Positions 32,309 to 42,545 are shown, counted from the stretch's first letter. The stretch is DNA of 64,000 nt from Hondaea fermentalgiana (GCA_014084085.1 NPFB01000057.1:9567-73566), one strand, 5' to 3'. A program made the numbers and translations. Notes: generated by a model not told the origin, from the letters alone.

Positions 32309-33110
32309 CCTTTGCATTTATTTTAGCGGTATGAAAGTATTGTGAGATAGGCAGGCAAGGTGTCTGTCTGTCTGTCTTGTTTGCTTGGAGGCAAAAAAGT
32401 CTACTATAGTCACCAACAGATCAATCGGGCAGCGAGCGCACCAATGACCCCGCAAAGCGCGTATTCTAAGGTGGCATGGGAGACTGTTGCCTCCTCACGT
32501 CCAATGAATCTTGCAGAGCGCACAAACAAAGAAGTGCGGGCGGGCAACCGTTGTCGACTTGTGGACTACTTCACTTGTGCCGGAGCAGCAACAAGCAAAA
32601 CAATTGGCGTCTGAAAAATGGTAGCAGCTTGGATGCGCTGGACACAATAGTGAAAATGCTGGCGACGCCAGAGACTGGCGATTGGGTCCAGGGGAAACAG
32701 GCAGAAAGAGAGCAGCCTCAAACACTGGCACCACTCCTCTTCTCTTTCCTCCCCCCTCCCTTCAAATGTGCATGCTCCAATCTGGAAAAGAAGGAAAAAG
32801 AAGAAAAGCTTGACGCACGCACTGCCCCTGCAGGGGAGTGATTGAGACAATGCCTATGCACACAGAGTCAGTCCTAAGACTGCGCGTTTTGATTGTCTTG
32901 AAATGCTCGCAGAAGGATGCACACATTGTATAATGTTGCGAGCTGAGGGTGAGAAGGTGGTGTGCGTGTGCTGCATGCAAGGTGGCGCGGCGAATGACGG
33001 TAGGTCCACTTAAGTCGGACAGCGAGCTCTAGAGAACTGATTGAGTAGCCCGCCCGCCCACCATCTAGCTTGTGTTTAGCGGCTCAAAGAGTGTGTGGGA
33101 GAGAAAGCGC

Positions 33111-34247
33111 TCATGGAGGTGTCATTTGAATGACCGCGCCGAGCTCAAGGTGGTCCGTATTGGGAAATTGATCGAAGCAAACAAGCTCCTTGATCTCCAT
33201 CTTGAACGGAGAGAGCTCGCGGATGGCCTCAATGTCCCGCTTCATCGTGACTGGATTGCAGCTGACGTAGATGATTTGGCCCTGATGCGTTGAGAGAATG
33301 CGGACAGAACCGACGTCGAGTCCCTGCCGAGGCGGGTCCACAAAGATGGTGCGAAAGAGATAGTCGTCGAGGTCGACCTCACGCAGACGCTGGAACTGAC
33401 GCTCGTTAAAGAACGCTTGGCACATTTCGTGGCTCGACATGCGCACAACCTTGGCTTGATGGGACTTGTTTTTCGCCAGGCTCCAAATGGCGTCCTTGAC
33501 GCCCACGCGACCAATCTCGCTCGCCAGGGTGTACTCGTAGTTGAACTTGGACAATACCGATGTGAAGTTGCCGTTGCCGCAGTAGAGCTCGAGCAGATCA
33601 TTCTCCACCGGTCGGTCGTTCGCGGGGAGACGCGTGGCATCAGCGGCCCATTGCAGCATGATATTATTCATGAGGCCGTTCGGCTGCGAGAACTCCTCGG
33701 CGCTCTGGCGGTACCAAAAGTCGTGCGAGACTCCGTCACCGTCAAGGATCGGGAACTTTTCGAGGACGTAGGGGTTGCCAAGGACAATGTTTTGCTTTCG
33801 GGAGCGGCCGATCATGTTCACGCGAGTCGCCCCGGTGGCCTCGCGAACAGCCTCGCCGAGCTCCTCGGCAGCGGGGGACCAGACCGTCTCGGTGAGAGGA
33901 ACCCTGTACACGAGTGAGATCATGAGATCTCCCAAGAGACTGGTGTGAAGCTTGGTCTCGAACAGCGAGTGTCCGATGCTGGGATCTTTCTGTATCCTGT
34001 CGAGGACGACAGGCAGAGCCTTGTTGATTCGCTCGTGCGCGATCGGGAAGGACTTGTCAAGAAAGGTGAGGTGCTTCGACTTTGGTTCGTGCCACGCGAA
34101 CCTCGGGAGGCCATCCTTTTCTTTGTCTCGCGTTACGCGCAGCGAGATTTTCATGCGATAACCCAAGTCTCCGCAGGGGCATTCGTGCACGCGGTCCACG
34201 GCTCGGCCCAGGAGCCGCTCGACCGCGCGGACTTTGGCCGCCAGCAT
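33111..34247 (-). CDS. trmA: TrmA-type tRNA (uracil-54-C5)-methyltransferase
   Basis: 378 residues if started at the ATG at 34247 (MLAAKVRAVERLLG), which aligns near the start of bacterial TrmA. The enzyme family makes ribothymidine 54 in the T-loop of tRNA with SAM. Motifs seen: LLELYCGNGNFTSVLS (SAM binding), RTIFVDPPRQGLD, IIYVSCNPVTM with the nucleophile Cys330, and FDQFPNTDHLELG with the Glu general base at about 368. Length and the lack of an N-terminal TRAM domain or Fe-S cysteines make it the E. coli TrmA type rather than the longer eukaryotic TRM2 type. The frame stays open upstream to a GTG at 34322 and beyond through an Arg/Ser/His-rich stretch, so a longer N-terminus, perhaps an organelle-targeting one reached by a spliced 5' exon, is possible. 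Uninterrupted otherwise. Confidence 0.88.
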   Translation of the reverse strand: MLAAKVRAVERLLGRAVDRVHECPCGDLGYRMKISLRVTRDKEKDGLPRFAWHEPKSKHLTFLDKSFPIAHERINKALPVVLDRIQKDPSIGHSLFETKLHTSLLGDLMISLVYRVPLTETVWSPAAEELGEAVREATGATRVNMIGRSRKQNIVLGNPYVLEKFPILDGDGVSHDFWYRQSAEEFSQPNGLMNNIMLQWAADATRLPANDRPVENDLLELYCGNGNFTSVLSKFNYEYTLASEIGRVGVKDAIWSLAKNKSHQAKVVRMSSHEMCQAFFNERQFQRLREVDLDDYLFRTIFVDPPRQGLDVGSVRILSTHQGQIIYVSCNPVTMKRDIEAIRELSPFKMEIKELVCFDQFPNTDHLELGAVIQMTPP

Positions 34248-36006
34248 CGTGCGCGCTGGTTTGTGGTGGTGGTGGTGGCTGCCGCGCCTGCTCCTCGCGC
34301 TGCGCTCCCTCCTTCGCGCCACGAGTGGTGCTCCGTCTGGGCTTCCTCTCGCGCCTGCGTCTCTTTCAGAATGTCGCGCCTCGGGACGCGACCCCCGCGC
34401 GCCGCCTCGCGGCCCTCCCCGCGCGCGCCTCTGCGCCCTCCCGCTCGCGCCCGCCGCCGCGCCGCGCCCGCTCGCGACGCCTCCTGGCCACCGCTGCTGC
34501 CTGGCTGGTCTGCTCTGTTCTGCTCTGCTCTGCTCTGCTCTGCTCTGGTCTGCCTGTCAGTCTGTCTGCCTGTCTGCCTGCTCTGCCTGTCTGTCTGTGG
34601 TTCTCTGCGCTGCTCTGCTCTGCTCTGCTCTGCTCTGTCTGCTCTGCGCTCCGCTCTCTCCGCTCTGAGACTGAGGATGCTAAGAAACGCAAGGAGGGCG
34701 GGCAGCCAGCCAAACAAACAGAAAAACAGCCACCAGACAGACCTACACGGCGTGGAGCAGCTTTTCCTGATCTGAGTGTGAGTGTACGTGGCGGAGACAG
34801 GCACGGAATGGAATGGAAAGGAAAGGAATGGGATGGCTTGGGATGGGATGAGCGGCGATTGGCTGGCCGCGGCGTCTGCTCTTTACGTATGATACAAGTT
34901 AATAACTTACGATAGATCAATTTGCAGTCAAAATATTAGGAATAAAATGTACTATGTATAGAATGATACAAGTATGTCTGCATGAAAATCAGAACTTGAG
35001 AGAAACTCGAATGTTTACGCACGGGTTGCTTCGAGCGCAGCCGTGGCGAAGCTGCTTTCGCGATGCCAATGCGCTGCACCGCTCCTGAAAAACTGCGCGT
35101 AGATGTTGGAGGCCCCAATGAATTCTGCCTTTCAAGAAACCACTCTCGCTCTACTTCGCGAGCTTTGTGAATCCGCAGGCAATCGATGATGAGGAATCAT
35201 TAGAAAAAAAATTCAGGTTCATTCTCAACTTTGTGCAGGACTGCGGCCCTAGGCTATTTTCGATTCGAAGGGAAAAGTGCTTAGTAAGTTTGGCCAGCCA
35301 GACGTGGAAATGCACCCAATGTTTGGCCGCTGTCGCTGTCGTTGGCTCGGATCATTCCTTCATTGTCTGACATTGCTGCTGCCTCTGGAATCAATCCCCT
35401 GAGTGTGTCTGCGTGCGTGCATGCATGTGCGTTTGCAGCCATTAGCCACTGCCACAGAATCAGGAATCAACCAGTGGCACCAACTTGGTTGAACCGCGGC
35501 AGCAATGCAACTGGCATTCTAAGAAATCAACCATCCAAGGCATGCCATGGATCATGGATGAAAATCCGCCAATCACCGTCAATCAATCAATCAATCAATC
35601 AGTCAATCACTGTCAATCCAATCAATCAATGCTGTCAATCAAACCAACCACCCTGACCTAACTATCCGGCACCATTCCAAAAAGAGACGGAGAGGCGCCT
35701 GGCACCCGGCACCCTCGCGCGCTAGAGAGAGAGAGAGAGCCGCGGGCAAGCCAAAAAAAGGGCGCAAAGGTAGCCAGCCAGCCTGCTGAGCTGAGCGGCA
35801 GTGCGCTTGCAAGGGCCCGCCTCGTCCGCTCAGCAGCGCGCGCGCGCGTCGCCCGCAAGCCAGTCGCTATTTAGCTGGCTGGCGCCTGCCTGCCCGCTTC
35901 GCGGGCTCGCCAGCTAGCTAGGTTGCTAGCTCGCTCTCGTTCGTCGGCCCCAAACCGGTGCGCGCCTGCCTGCTTGCTTGGAGCAAAGGATAGCTTGCTA
36001 GCCAAG
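34248..36006. promoter_or_regulatory. Divergent promoter region TrmA / amino-acid transporter
   Basis: 1.75 kb with no credible gene. Pentanucleotide CTCTG repeats at 34511-34548 and 34606-34637 flank TCTG/CCTG repeats; GGAAT/GGAAA repeats lie at 34805-34850; an AT-rich stretch at 34885-34985; (AATC)n at 35581-35605; a GAGAGAGAGAGAG run near 35725. The 120 bases before the transporter start contain CTAGC-rich short repeats. Confidence 0.55.
34511..34637. repeat. (CTCTG)n and (TCTG)n compound repeat
   Basis: Two blocks of CTCTG units separated by TCTG/CCTG units, upstream of the TrmA gene; read in its sense they are AGAGC units. Confidence 0.88.
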
Positions 36007-37644
36007 ATGCGCGACGCGGAGCGCGCGGCCTCGGAGAGGCTGTTCTTGCCGAGGGACCAAGCAGGGACGCCGCGCAGAAACCAGAGCTACAGTGCATTTG
36101 CACGCGGCTTCAGCCGAGGCGACTACGTCGACGGAGTTGACGATGAACGGTACGACCTGGACGAGGACGACGGCGAGGTCGCGTACGCCACGCTCGTGCA
36201 AGATGAGCTCGAACGAACTGCCCCCGTGCACGAGTCCGAAGGCACCTCGAGTGTATGTCGCGTCACCTTTAATTTCATTAACACGGTCGTTGGCTCTGGC
36301 GTTCTCGCCATCCCCTTTGCCATCCAACAAGCTGGCTTTGCCTTTGGTCTCCTTATGGCGGCCTTTGTCGGCTCCACCTCCGACTACACCATTCGCATGC
36401 TGGTTAACACCGGCCTGCGCGAAGGCGTTCGCAACTACGAAGAGCTCATGGACAAGCTCTTTGGCTTTGGCGGTTGGGCAATCATCTCCACGCTGCTCTT
36501 CATGTACGATGCAGGAGCCATGCAGTCGTACCTTATCATTCTTGGCCACGTCAGTGGAGATGTCATTTACGAGGTGACCACGGACCTGCTTGGTCTGCAG
36601 GCAGAGATTTGGCAGGACCGTGCCCTCATGCGGCGCGTGAGCATTGTGGTCATCTCCCTCACACTCATCCTGCCGCTGTGCCTGATGCGCGATGTCTCGC
36701 GCCTCGAGCACGCCTCGGCATTCTCCGTCGTCACCGTCATGCTCGTCATTCTCGTCGTCGTGGGCGCCGCCGTGGCCGGGGACAACTGTCCGTTGCGCCA
36801 CACGGATCCGTCCACCTGCCCCGATACGGACGCCCCGTGGTTCACTCTGATTGGCGAGAATCCCTCGGCAGCATACGGGATTCTTGCCTTTGCCTTTGTG
36901 AGCCACGACACCTCCTTTTTGTTCTACAACTCGCTTCGCAATGCTTCGCAGGCGCGCTGGAAAAAAGTGTCCCGCTTGGCCCTAGGCGGCTCCATTGTCA
37001 TTTGCCTCACGTTAGCAATCCCCGGCTACATTTCTTTTCGAGAAACGGTCAAGCAAAATATTCTCGACAACTTTGCCCCCAATGACCTCAAAATTGTCAT
37101 TGTCCGTGTTCTCTTCATGATCACAATGTCGTTCACGTACCCCATTTGCTTCTTCATTTGCCGACACATTCTCAACGAGATGATCTACCGCTGGAAGAAC
37201 CGAGACAAGGAGCGCGTACCGGGAACGCCCGCGGGCATTTCGATCAAGGACATTTCCCAGCGTCGCCACCTTACGCTCACTTTCGTCCTTTTCACTGCCA
37301 GCATTCTCATTGCACTCGCCGTCGACGATCTTGGCCTCGTTATGGCCGTCACGGGCAACATTTCCGCCGTCAGTATCTCCTTTGTTCTGCCCCCGCTCTG
37401 TGCCATGCGCTCTCGCTGGGAAGAGAACATTTCTGCCTGTCGCTGCATTGAAGCCGAGCGAGGGCGCGCGCTATCTGACCCCACACCTTCTGTTCCTCTT
37501 CTCCCGGCATCGGGCGGCATCTGCCCGCGCTGTTACCCAGAAAACGTCGGCTATGATGCGTCTTTTATTGAGTACATTGCTGTTCTCACCTTTGGCTGCT
37601 TCACGCTCGTCTTTTGCACCCTGCAAACTCTTGGAATTATGTAA
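36007..37644 (+). CDS. AAAP-family amino-acid transporter (SLC38-like)
   Basis: 545 residues from ATG 36007; the open frame extends to a TTG but ATG is preferred. After a charged, cytosolic N-terminus (about 80 residues, Asp-rich DGVDDERYDLDEDDGE) comes the family's first membrane segment with FNFINTVVGSGVLAIPFAIQ, the substrate and sodium-site helix break of AAAP carriers. About eleven segments follow, including FVSHDTSFLFYNSLRN (segment 6 region) and FMITMSFTYPICFFICRHIL. AAAP proteins of the SLC38 type move neutral amino acids with sodium or protons across plasma or lysosomal membranes. A short Cys-containing loop (ACRCIEAERGR...GGICPRCYPE) before the last segment is unusual and could hold a metal or disulfide. 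Substrate unknown. Confidence 0.88.
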   Translation: MRDAERAASERLFLPRDQAGTPRRNQSYSAFARGFSRGDYVDGVDDERYDLDEDDGEVAYATLVQDELERTAPVHESEGTSSVCRVTFNFINTVVGSGVLAIPFAIQQAGFAFGLLMAAFVGSTSDYTIRMLVNTGLREGVRNYEELMDKLFGFGGWAIISTLLFMYDAGAMQSYLIILGHVSGDVIYEVTTDLLGLQAEIWQDRALMRRVSIVVISLTLILPLCLMRDVSRLEHASAFSVVTVMLVILVVVGAAVAGDNCPLRHTDPSTCPDTDAPWFTLIGENPSAAYGILAFAFVSHDTSFLFYNSLRNASQARWKKVSRLALGGSIVICLTLAIPGYISFRETVKQNILDNFAPNDLKIVIVRVLFMITMSFTYPICFFICRHILNEMIYRWKNRDKERVPGTPAGISIKDISQRRHLTLTFVLFTASILIALAVDDLGLVMAVTGNISAVSISFVLPPLCAMRSRWEENISACRCIEAERGRALSDPTPSVPLLPASGGICPRCYPENVGYDASFIEYIAVLTFGCFTLVFCTLQTLGIM

Positions 37645-38182
37645 AAACTAAGTCTCGCTCCCTCTGTAGGTGTTGGTCCATCCTTGATTGCTCTTTCTCT
37701 AATTCGGTCCATTGCGACTCTCTTTCTTATCCTCTTTGCCTCGCTCGGGTTCCGCTTTTCTTTTATAAGTTGACATGATGTCGTACTACTTACCTGACTC
37801 CATCCCAGTCAGCACGTTGCTCTTTTTTATAGATAAGCACTTGCATATACGCTAAGTACGTTCAGGAAACTGACTTAGTTTTTAACTAACACTCTATGTC
37901 AAGCACCAAGCGTGAGAGTCGACCGCAATTTCTCAAGCTTGGCCACGATTTTCAAGCTTTAACGCATTTCCGATCAGGTTCAAGAATCTTGACACACTTT
38001 CGTCAAGCTCTGACGCAAATTGAGCAAACAACAAAAACGCAATACGAAAGAGATGACTTGCTTGACTGCAAATAAAGAAACCTCGTCGTCCGTCTGAAGT
38101 GAAAGATGCTTCCTTTCCTTTCCTTTCCTTCTTTTTCCTTTGAATTTTTTTTTTGTAAAGTTGTAGTGATGAGGCCTCACGG
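37645..38182. other. Convergent 3' intergenic region (transporter / GET3)
   Basis: About 540 bases between two stop codons with CT-rich sequence then AT-richer DNA and short direct repeats of TCAAGCTT and AAGAATCTTGAC type. A (CCTTT)n run lies at 38111-38129. No gene seen. Confidence 0.6.
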
Positions 38183-39384
38183 TCAATCAAGTCGAGGAAC
38201 CGTGAGTCCCTGCTCGTCGAGCGCGCTGAAGACCTTATCCTTGTCGAGGTCGAACTTTTCGGCGAGAAACTTGACAACCTGGGGCGAAGACGCTACACCG
38301 TCCACCGTCTTGTCCGGACGATAGGGGTTGATGAGATACTGCGAGAACGCCTTGAGGGCTTCGCCGCCGCGCACCTCGTTGTCGCGCATCGGCATAACGG
38401 TCACGTTAAAGTCTTCATACAAGTCGTGAATTTGATCGAGGTACTTGTCCTGCATCCGCTTGCGCGCCAAAAGCTTGCGGCAAGCATCCGGCTCAGCAAA
38501 AAGCACCTGATTGACCACGATGTTATGCACATCGATCTCGTACTTGGTGAGCTCCTGAACGAGCCGCTCCGTCTCGTAAACAGAAAGAAACTCGGGAATG
38601 CAGACGCAGACAAAGGTCGTCTTGTCTGGGTTGCGAAAGGTCTTGTTCACTTCGCCAATGACGCGCTGTGTCTCCTCGAGCTTACTAAGAAGGGCATTCT
38701 CCATCCCTTGGCCATTCTGGCCCATCATCGCGGCCGCTTGGTTTAGCATGCCGCCATATTTGTTCTTGAGCTCCATGAGCTTTTCAAAGGCCGTCTGCAG
38801 CGTCGTCGGGAAGCGTAAAAGACGCAACGTGTGACCCGTTGGTGCTGTGTCAAAGCAAATCACATCGTAGTCCATTTTTTGCACGCTCTTCATGATCTCC
38901 GTGAAGCTCATCGCCTCATCAATGCCGGGCATGGCCCCTCCCAGCTCTTTGAACATGCTCTGCATCGCGCTTTCTTCACCGAGACCCAAGCTGTCCACGC
39001 TAGCCTCCGATGTCATGCTCGCGGGCTCAATCTCCATGCAGTACAAGTTGCTAAAGCCCTCCACTAGCGTCGGCTCATGCGTAAATTTCTGGCAAAAGGC
39101 ATCGCTCAAGTTGTGCGCCGGATCTGTCGAAACAATCAACACCTTGCGCCGTACCTGCGAGAGAAGCACGCCAATGCTGCACGTGGTCGTCGTCTTACCC
39201 ACGCCACCTGCTCAGTTTGCGGCGCGTCAGCTTCTTATTCTTGCTTACTTGCTTACCTTGCTTTGCGACTTTCTTCGCGACTTTCTGCATCCAACTCACC
39301 TTTTCCGCCCACGAAGATCCATTGCAGCGACGTCTGGTCCAAGAGGTTTTGCACCGTAGGCGCGCAGTCTTCCTCGTCCGCCAT
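38183..39384 (-). CDS. GET3: GET3/ASNA1 tail-anchored-protein targeting ATPase (two exons)
   Basis: Exon 1 is 39384-39300 ([15 protein letters not shown]... to the first base of Gly29); a 92-base intron (39299-39208, GTGAGT...GAGCAG) follows; exon 2 is 39207-38183. The join rebuilds the P-loop GGKGGVGKT, so the intron sits inside Walker A. Product 369 residues. The protein binds tail-anchored membrane proteins in the cytosol and delivers them to the ER receptor in an ATP cycle. Visible: [12 protein letters not shown] (switch I), [16 protein letters not shown] (A-loop), a Met-rich helical insert ([20 protein letters not shown]) for the hydrophobic groove, and [12 protein letters not shown]. 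The zinc-clasp CxxC of fungal and animal GET3 is CRKL here (Cys271, Leu274), so the second ligand is missing. Confidence 0.92.
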
Positions 39385-39785
39385 CGTGCTCGACTGTCTC
39401 TTTCTCACGACTTCTCCTGCCCCCCGCTGCGCCTGTTGCCCGCCGCCGCCGCCGCTGTCCTTGCTTCGCTCGGTCTCGATCCAGGACTCTCCTCTTTGCT
39501 CATCAGCCAGGCAGACTGTTTGCCAGTGCCCTTCTTTTTCAAGTGTCCTCTCACCCTCCCTCCAGGCACCTGAATTTTTGGAGCTGAGCAGATCGGGCAG
39601 GCAGGCAGGGAGGGAGGCAGACAGCCAAGTACTCGTAGATCGGAGCGCTCAGATCTGAGGCAGGCAGGCAGGCAGGCAGGCACGCAGAGGAGGCCGGCGA
39701 GACGCCAGGCCCAATCGACGCGGGCGCCAAAGCGATCGAGTCCCTTGATCTTGATCCTCTTTAGCGCCCCGGAGAAGGCGATAAG
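39385..39785. promoter_or_regulatory. Divergent promoter GET3 / SAC1-type phosphatase
   Basis: Only 400 bases between two start codons. CT-rich near GET3; (AGGC)n at 39656-39680 and other AGGC/GGGA units (39597-39620) near the phosphatase. No palindromic TAGGCCTA here. Confidence 0.65.
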
Positions 39786-41795
39786 ATGGCGCAGTATACG
39801 CTGCACTTTGCGGAGGATGCTCTCGTGCTTGAAGCGCCGCTCCTCCGCGGTAGCAGCTCAGTGCTGCGCGTCAGCCTCGAGCCTGACTCGCTCAAGCCCC
39901 ACGTCGCCCTCGAGGCCAGATCCGCCGCTCTCGAGCAGAGCGCTTCACGAACAATGTCCGTATTTGCGATCCTTGGCATCGTCGAGCTATTTCGTGGACC
40001 CTACCTTGCGGTCGTGACCCGTGCGCGCGCTGTTGTCCGTAATGGGCCCGGGGGCGCAGAAATTTGTCAAGTCGTGGCTGCAGACTTTTTCCCCGTGCCC
40101 AAACCTTCCTCAGCAGCGCCGTCGGCGCCGCTCTCACCACTCCAACACCGGCTCGAAGCCAAATTCCTCGACATGCTGCACAGTGTTGTGGACACCAGGA
40201 CTCTGTACTATTCACACAATTATGACATTACACAAACCGCTCAGCGCATTGCGTTGCTCGGACAGCGCCTCGCGCCGCGCACGCCCGAGTTTAAACTGGA
40301 CGGAGGTGGCTTTTGGGAGGCGCCACGACACCCCGACGGAAAGCCCATCTTCACGAATGAGCAAAGTCTGGCCTCGCGCGCAGACCCTCGCTTCTTTTGG
40401 AATCTGAACATGTCGCACGCCTTTGCGGCGGCTCGACTCGATGACTGGGTGCACCCGGTCATTTGCGGCTATGTGGCGGTTCGCCATAACGTTCCCATCG
40501 AAGTTGACGGACCCTCGGCGCTCAGCCTCACATATCTCTTCATCTCGCGGAGATCGCGCACGCGTCAGGGGACGCGCTTCAACCTTCGCGGTCTAGATGC
40601 CGAGGGTAACGCCGCGAACTTTGTGGAAACCGAGCAGATTCTCCTTCCCCAAGCTGGCGAGGTTGTCGATCCCAATGGTGCGCAATCGTGGCGCACCGAT
40701 GTTGCCCTCTGCTCCTTTGTGCAGACACGAGGGTCGATTCCCACAACCTGGACGCAAAAGGTAACCACCAAATACATGCCGCGTGTTGGTCTTCCCGTTA
40801 GCGCCAAGGACGGGATGGCCCGCTTTACCCGCCATTTCACCGGGCCAAATGGCCAGCATTCGCTTGATCACTACGGTAAGGCGGTCTGTATCAATCTTGT
40901 CGACAGAAGCGGCAAGGGGACCACGGTCAAGGACCAACGCGCGCTTGGCGACCGCTACGAGCAACACCGCCAAGACCTCGCAGACTCTCGCTTACGACTC
41001 GTGTGGTTTGACTTTCACCACGAATGCCGCAAAGGTAAATATGAGAATCTTCGCAAGCTCGTCGATATGGTGCAACAAGAGCTCGCAGACTTTGGATGCT
41101 TTGTGCAGCTTCGCAACGGGCGTGTTGAGCGATGGCAGTCCGGGATCTTTCGAACCAACTGCATGGACTCACTCGATCGCACAGCAGTCGTGCAGACTGT
41201 CCTCTCGCGCCGTCATGTGCTCGCCTCACTCGAAGCCTTGGCCGTCGATGAGTCGCGACAAGGTCGACTGCCCCACAAGGCCGACTCCTTCCAGGATGAC
41301 GTCATGTGCATGCCCTACGCGGCCATGGAATTCGCTTTGCAAGAGGTCAATCGCTCCAACGCCAACACCATGAGCGTTCTCTATGCCGGTACGCCTGCGC
41401 TCAAGACACGACGCGGTAAGCTCGGCAAGTTGCAGGATGGACTCAACAGTGTCACGCGGTACTTTATCAACAACTTTAGCGATGCCAACAAGCAGGATGC
41501 CATCAATCTTTTCCTGGGAGACTTTAGTGTTTCGTCGCTTGGAAAGACCGAGGATGTCTTTGCTCGCGACGCCGGAGATGAAACCCTTGCGAGTGTTTTC
41601 TTCAAGCTCGTCTTTGTCTTTCTCGCCGTCTTTATGCTCGGCGCCGTCTTTGGTACCACCTCGCCCTCGGCGAATTTTACGGCCGCCACTCTCACCACTA
41701 TGGTGCTCATTCTTTCGGTTGCTGCTCATGCGCTGCGCAAAGGTCTCTCTCCTGCATTTGTCTCCAAGCCGAGATTCATTCGCGCGGACTTATGA
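39786..41795 (+). CDS. SAC1: SAC1-type phosphoinositide phosphatase, membrane-anchored
   Basis: 669 residues, single exon. The SAC catalytic motif RTNCMDSLDRTAVVQ is complete, with Cys459 and Arg465 (C-x5-R-T). N-terminal SAC region landmarks include ILGIVELFRGPYLAVVTRA, DTRTLYYSHNYDIT, RFFWNLNMSHAF, SRRSRTRQGTRFNLRG and GSIPTTWTQ. Two hydrophobic C-terminal segments (about 610-630 and 637-655: LVFVFLAVFMLGAVFG and LTTMVLILSVAAHAL) match the ER/Golgi anchor of Sac1. The enzyme removes phosphate from PI4P and, less, PI3P, keeping the ER low in PI4P; the Cys forms the phospho-intermediate. A short TM hairpin and basic tail (SKPRFIRADL) end the protein. Shares a 400-base divergent promoter with GET3. 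Confidence 0.92.
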   Translation: MAQYTLHFAEDALVLEAPLLRGSSSVLRVSLEPDSLKPHVALEARSAALEQSASRTMSVFAILGIVELFRGPYLAVVTRARAVVRNGPGGAEICQVVAADFFPVPKPSSAAPSAPLSPLQHRLEAKFLDMLHSVVDTRTLYYSHNYDITQTAQRIALLGQRLAPRTPEFKLDGGGFWEAPRHPDGKPIFTNEQSLASRADPRFFWNLNMSHAFAAARLDDWVHPVICGYVAVRHNVPIEVDGPSALSLTYLFISRRSRTRQGTRFNLRGLDAEGNAANFVETEQILLPQAGEVVDPNGAQSWRTDVALCSFVQTRGSIPTTWTQKVTTKYMPRVGLPVSAKDGMARFTRHFTGPNGQHSLDHYGKAVCINLVDRSGKGTTVKDQRALGDRYEQHRQDLADSRLRLVWFDFHHECRKGKYENLRKLVDMVQQELADFGCFVQLRNGRVERWQSGIFRTNCMDSLDRTAVVQTVLSRRHVLASLEALAVDESRQGRLPHKADSFQDDVMCMPYAAMEFALQEVNRSNANTMSVLYAGTPALKTRRGKLGKLQDGLNSVTRYFINNFSDANKQDAINLFLGDFSVSSLGKTEDVFARDAGDETLASVFFKLVFVFLAVFMLGAVFGTTSPSANFTAATLTTMVLILSVAAHALRKGLSPAFVSKPRFIRADL

Positions 41796-41837
41796 ATAAA
41801 TGCCCCGAGTCCTACTACAATGAATCAATCCATACAT

Positions 41838-41880
41838 GAAAGAAAGAAAGAAAGAAAGAAAGAAAGAATGAATGAATGAA
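41838..41880. repeat. (GAAA)n / (GAAT)n microsatellite
   Basis: Seven GAAA units pass into four GAAT units, 40 bases after the phosphatase stop codon, so possibly inside its 3' UTR. Confidence 0.93.
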
Positions 41881-42103
41881 TCATCAACGGCCAGTTGGTA
41901 ACTCTTGGATGTCGCAAGCAAGCAAGCACGCACGTGAGCGAGCAAGCGAACGGGGCCTTTGGAAGAAGGTTCTCCTTGACCGTGCGTTCGTTGTCGGTGG
42001 CAAAATGATTGACGGGATTCGTCACTGGTGTGGTCTTGGTCGCTAACCAGATCCTAACAGAAGGACTTGATCGCTTTCATGCTCATCTCACAGTTGATAT
42101 TCA

Positions 42104-42138
<35 letters not shown>

Positions 42139-42139
42139 T
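42104..42139. repeat. (GTCT)n microsatellite
   Basis: Nine near-perfect GTCT units. Confidence 0.92.
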
Positions 42140-42545
42140 TTTGGCCCTGGCGGCTTTGGGCATCTCACAACAATCAATCCATCAATCTTTTCTGGCTGCT
42201 TCTTTTCCTTTCTTTCTTTTCTTGTTCACTTCCTCTTTTCCTTTCTTTTTCCTTTTCTCGGCAGGCGAGGCACGGCACGCGCGCACCACAGGAGGCGGCC
42301 GCGGCCAAAGCGTTCGTCTCGGTCGCCGTGGCCGTCTGCTGCTGCAGCTGCTGCTGCTGCTGCTGCTGCTGCTTGCTGCTGCGTTACTTACACTTTAGCG
42401 GCTGCGGCACGCGGCACCTGCAGGCCGCCGCGACAGGCAGCGAGCTTTGTGCGGGCAGCGCGCGCACCTCGCCGGGTTTTGCTCTGCCACTCTTGTGTCT
42501 GCCACCTGGCCAGCTGCAGCTGGCTGGTGTCTCGTCTCGGCTTGT

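Larger units (their letters stand above)
28855..33110. other. Long gene-poor region of lower GC
   Basis: 4.25 kb, by far the longest gene-poor stretch. GC is visibly lower than in flanking genes. It holds the zinc-knuckle fragment (29407-29938), a 23-base C run (30188-30210), an AT-rich island (30341-30580), a (GT)n run (32266-32306) and (GTCT)n near 32359-32376. Open frames of 116-205 codons on the minus strand between 31284 and 32164 resemble nothing I recognise and overlap in different frames. It may be decayed mobile-element DNA, but I could not find terminal repeats. Confidence 0.5.

Noticed and set aside
34366..34920. Open frames on both strands in the (CTCTG)n region
   Set aside because: They are translations of pentanucleotide repeats.
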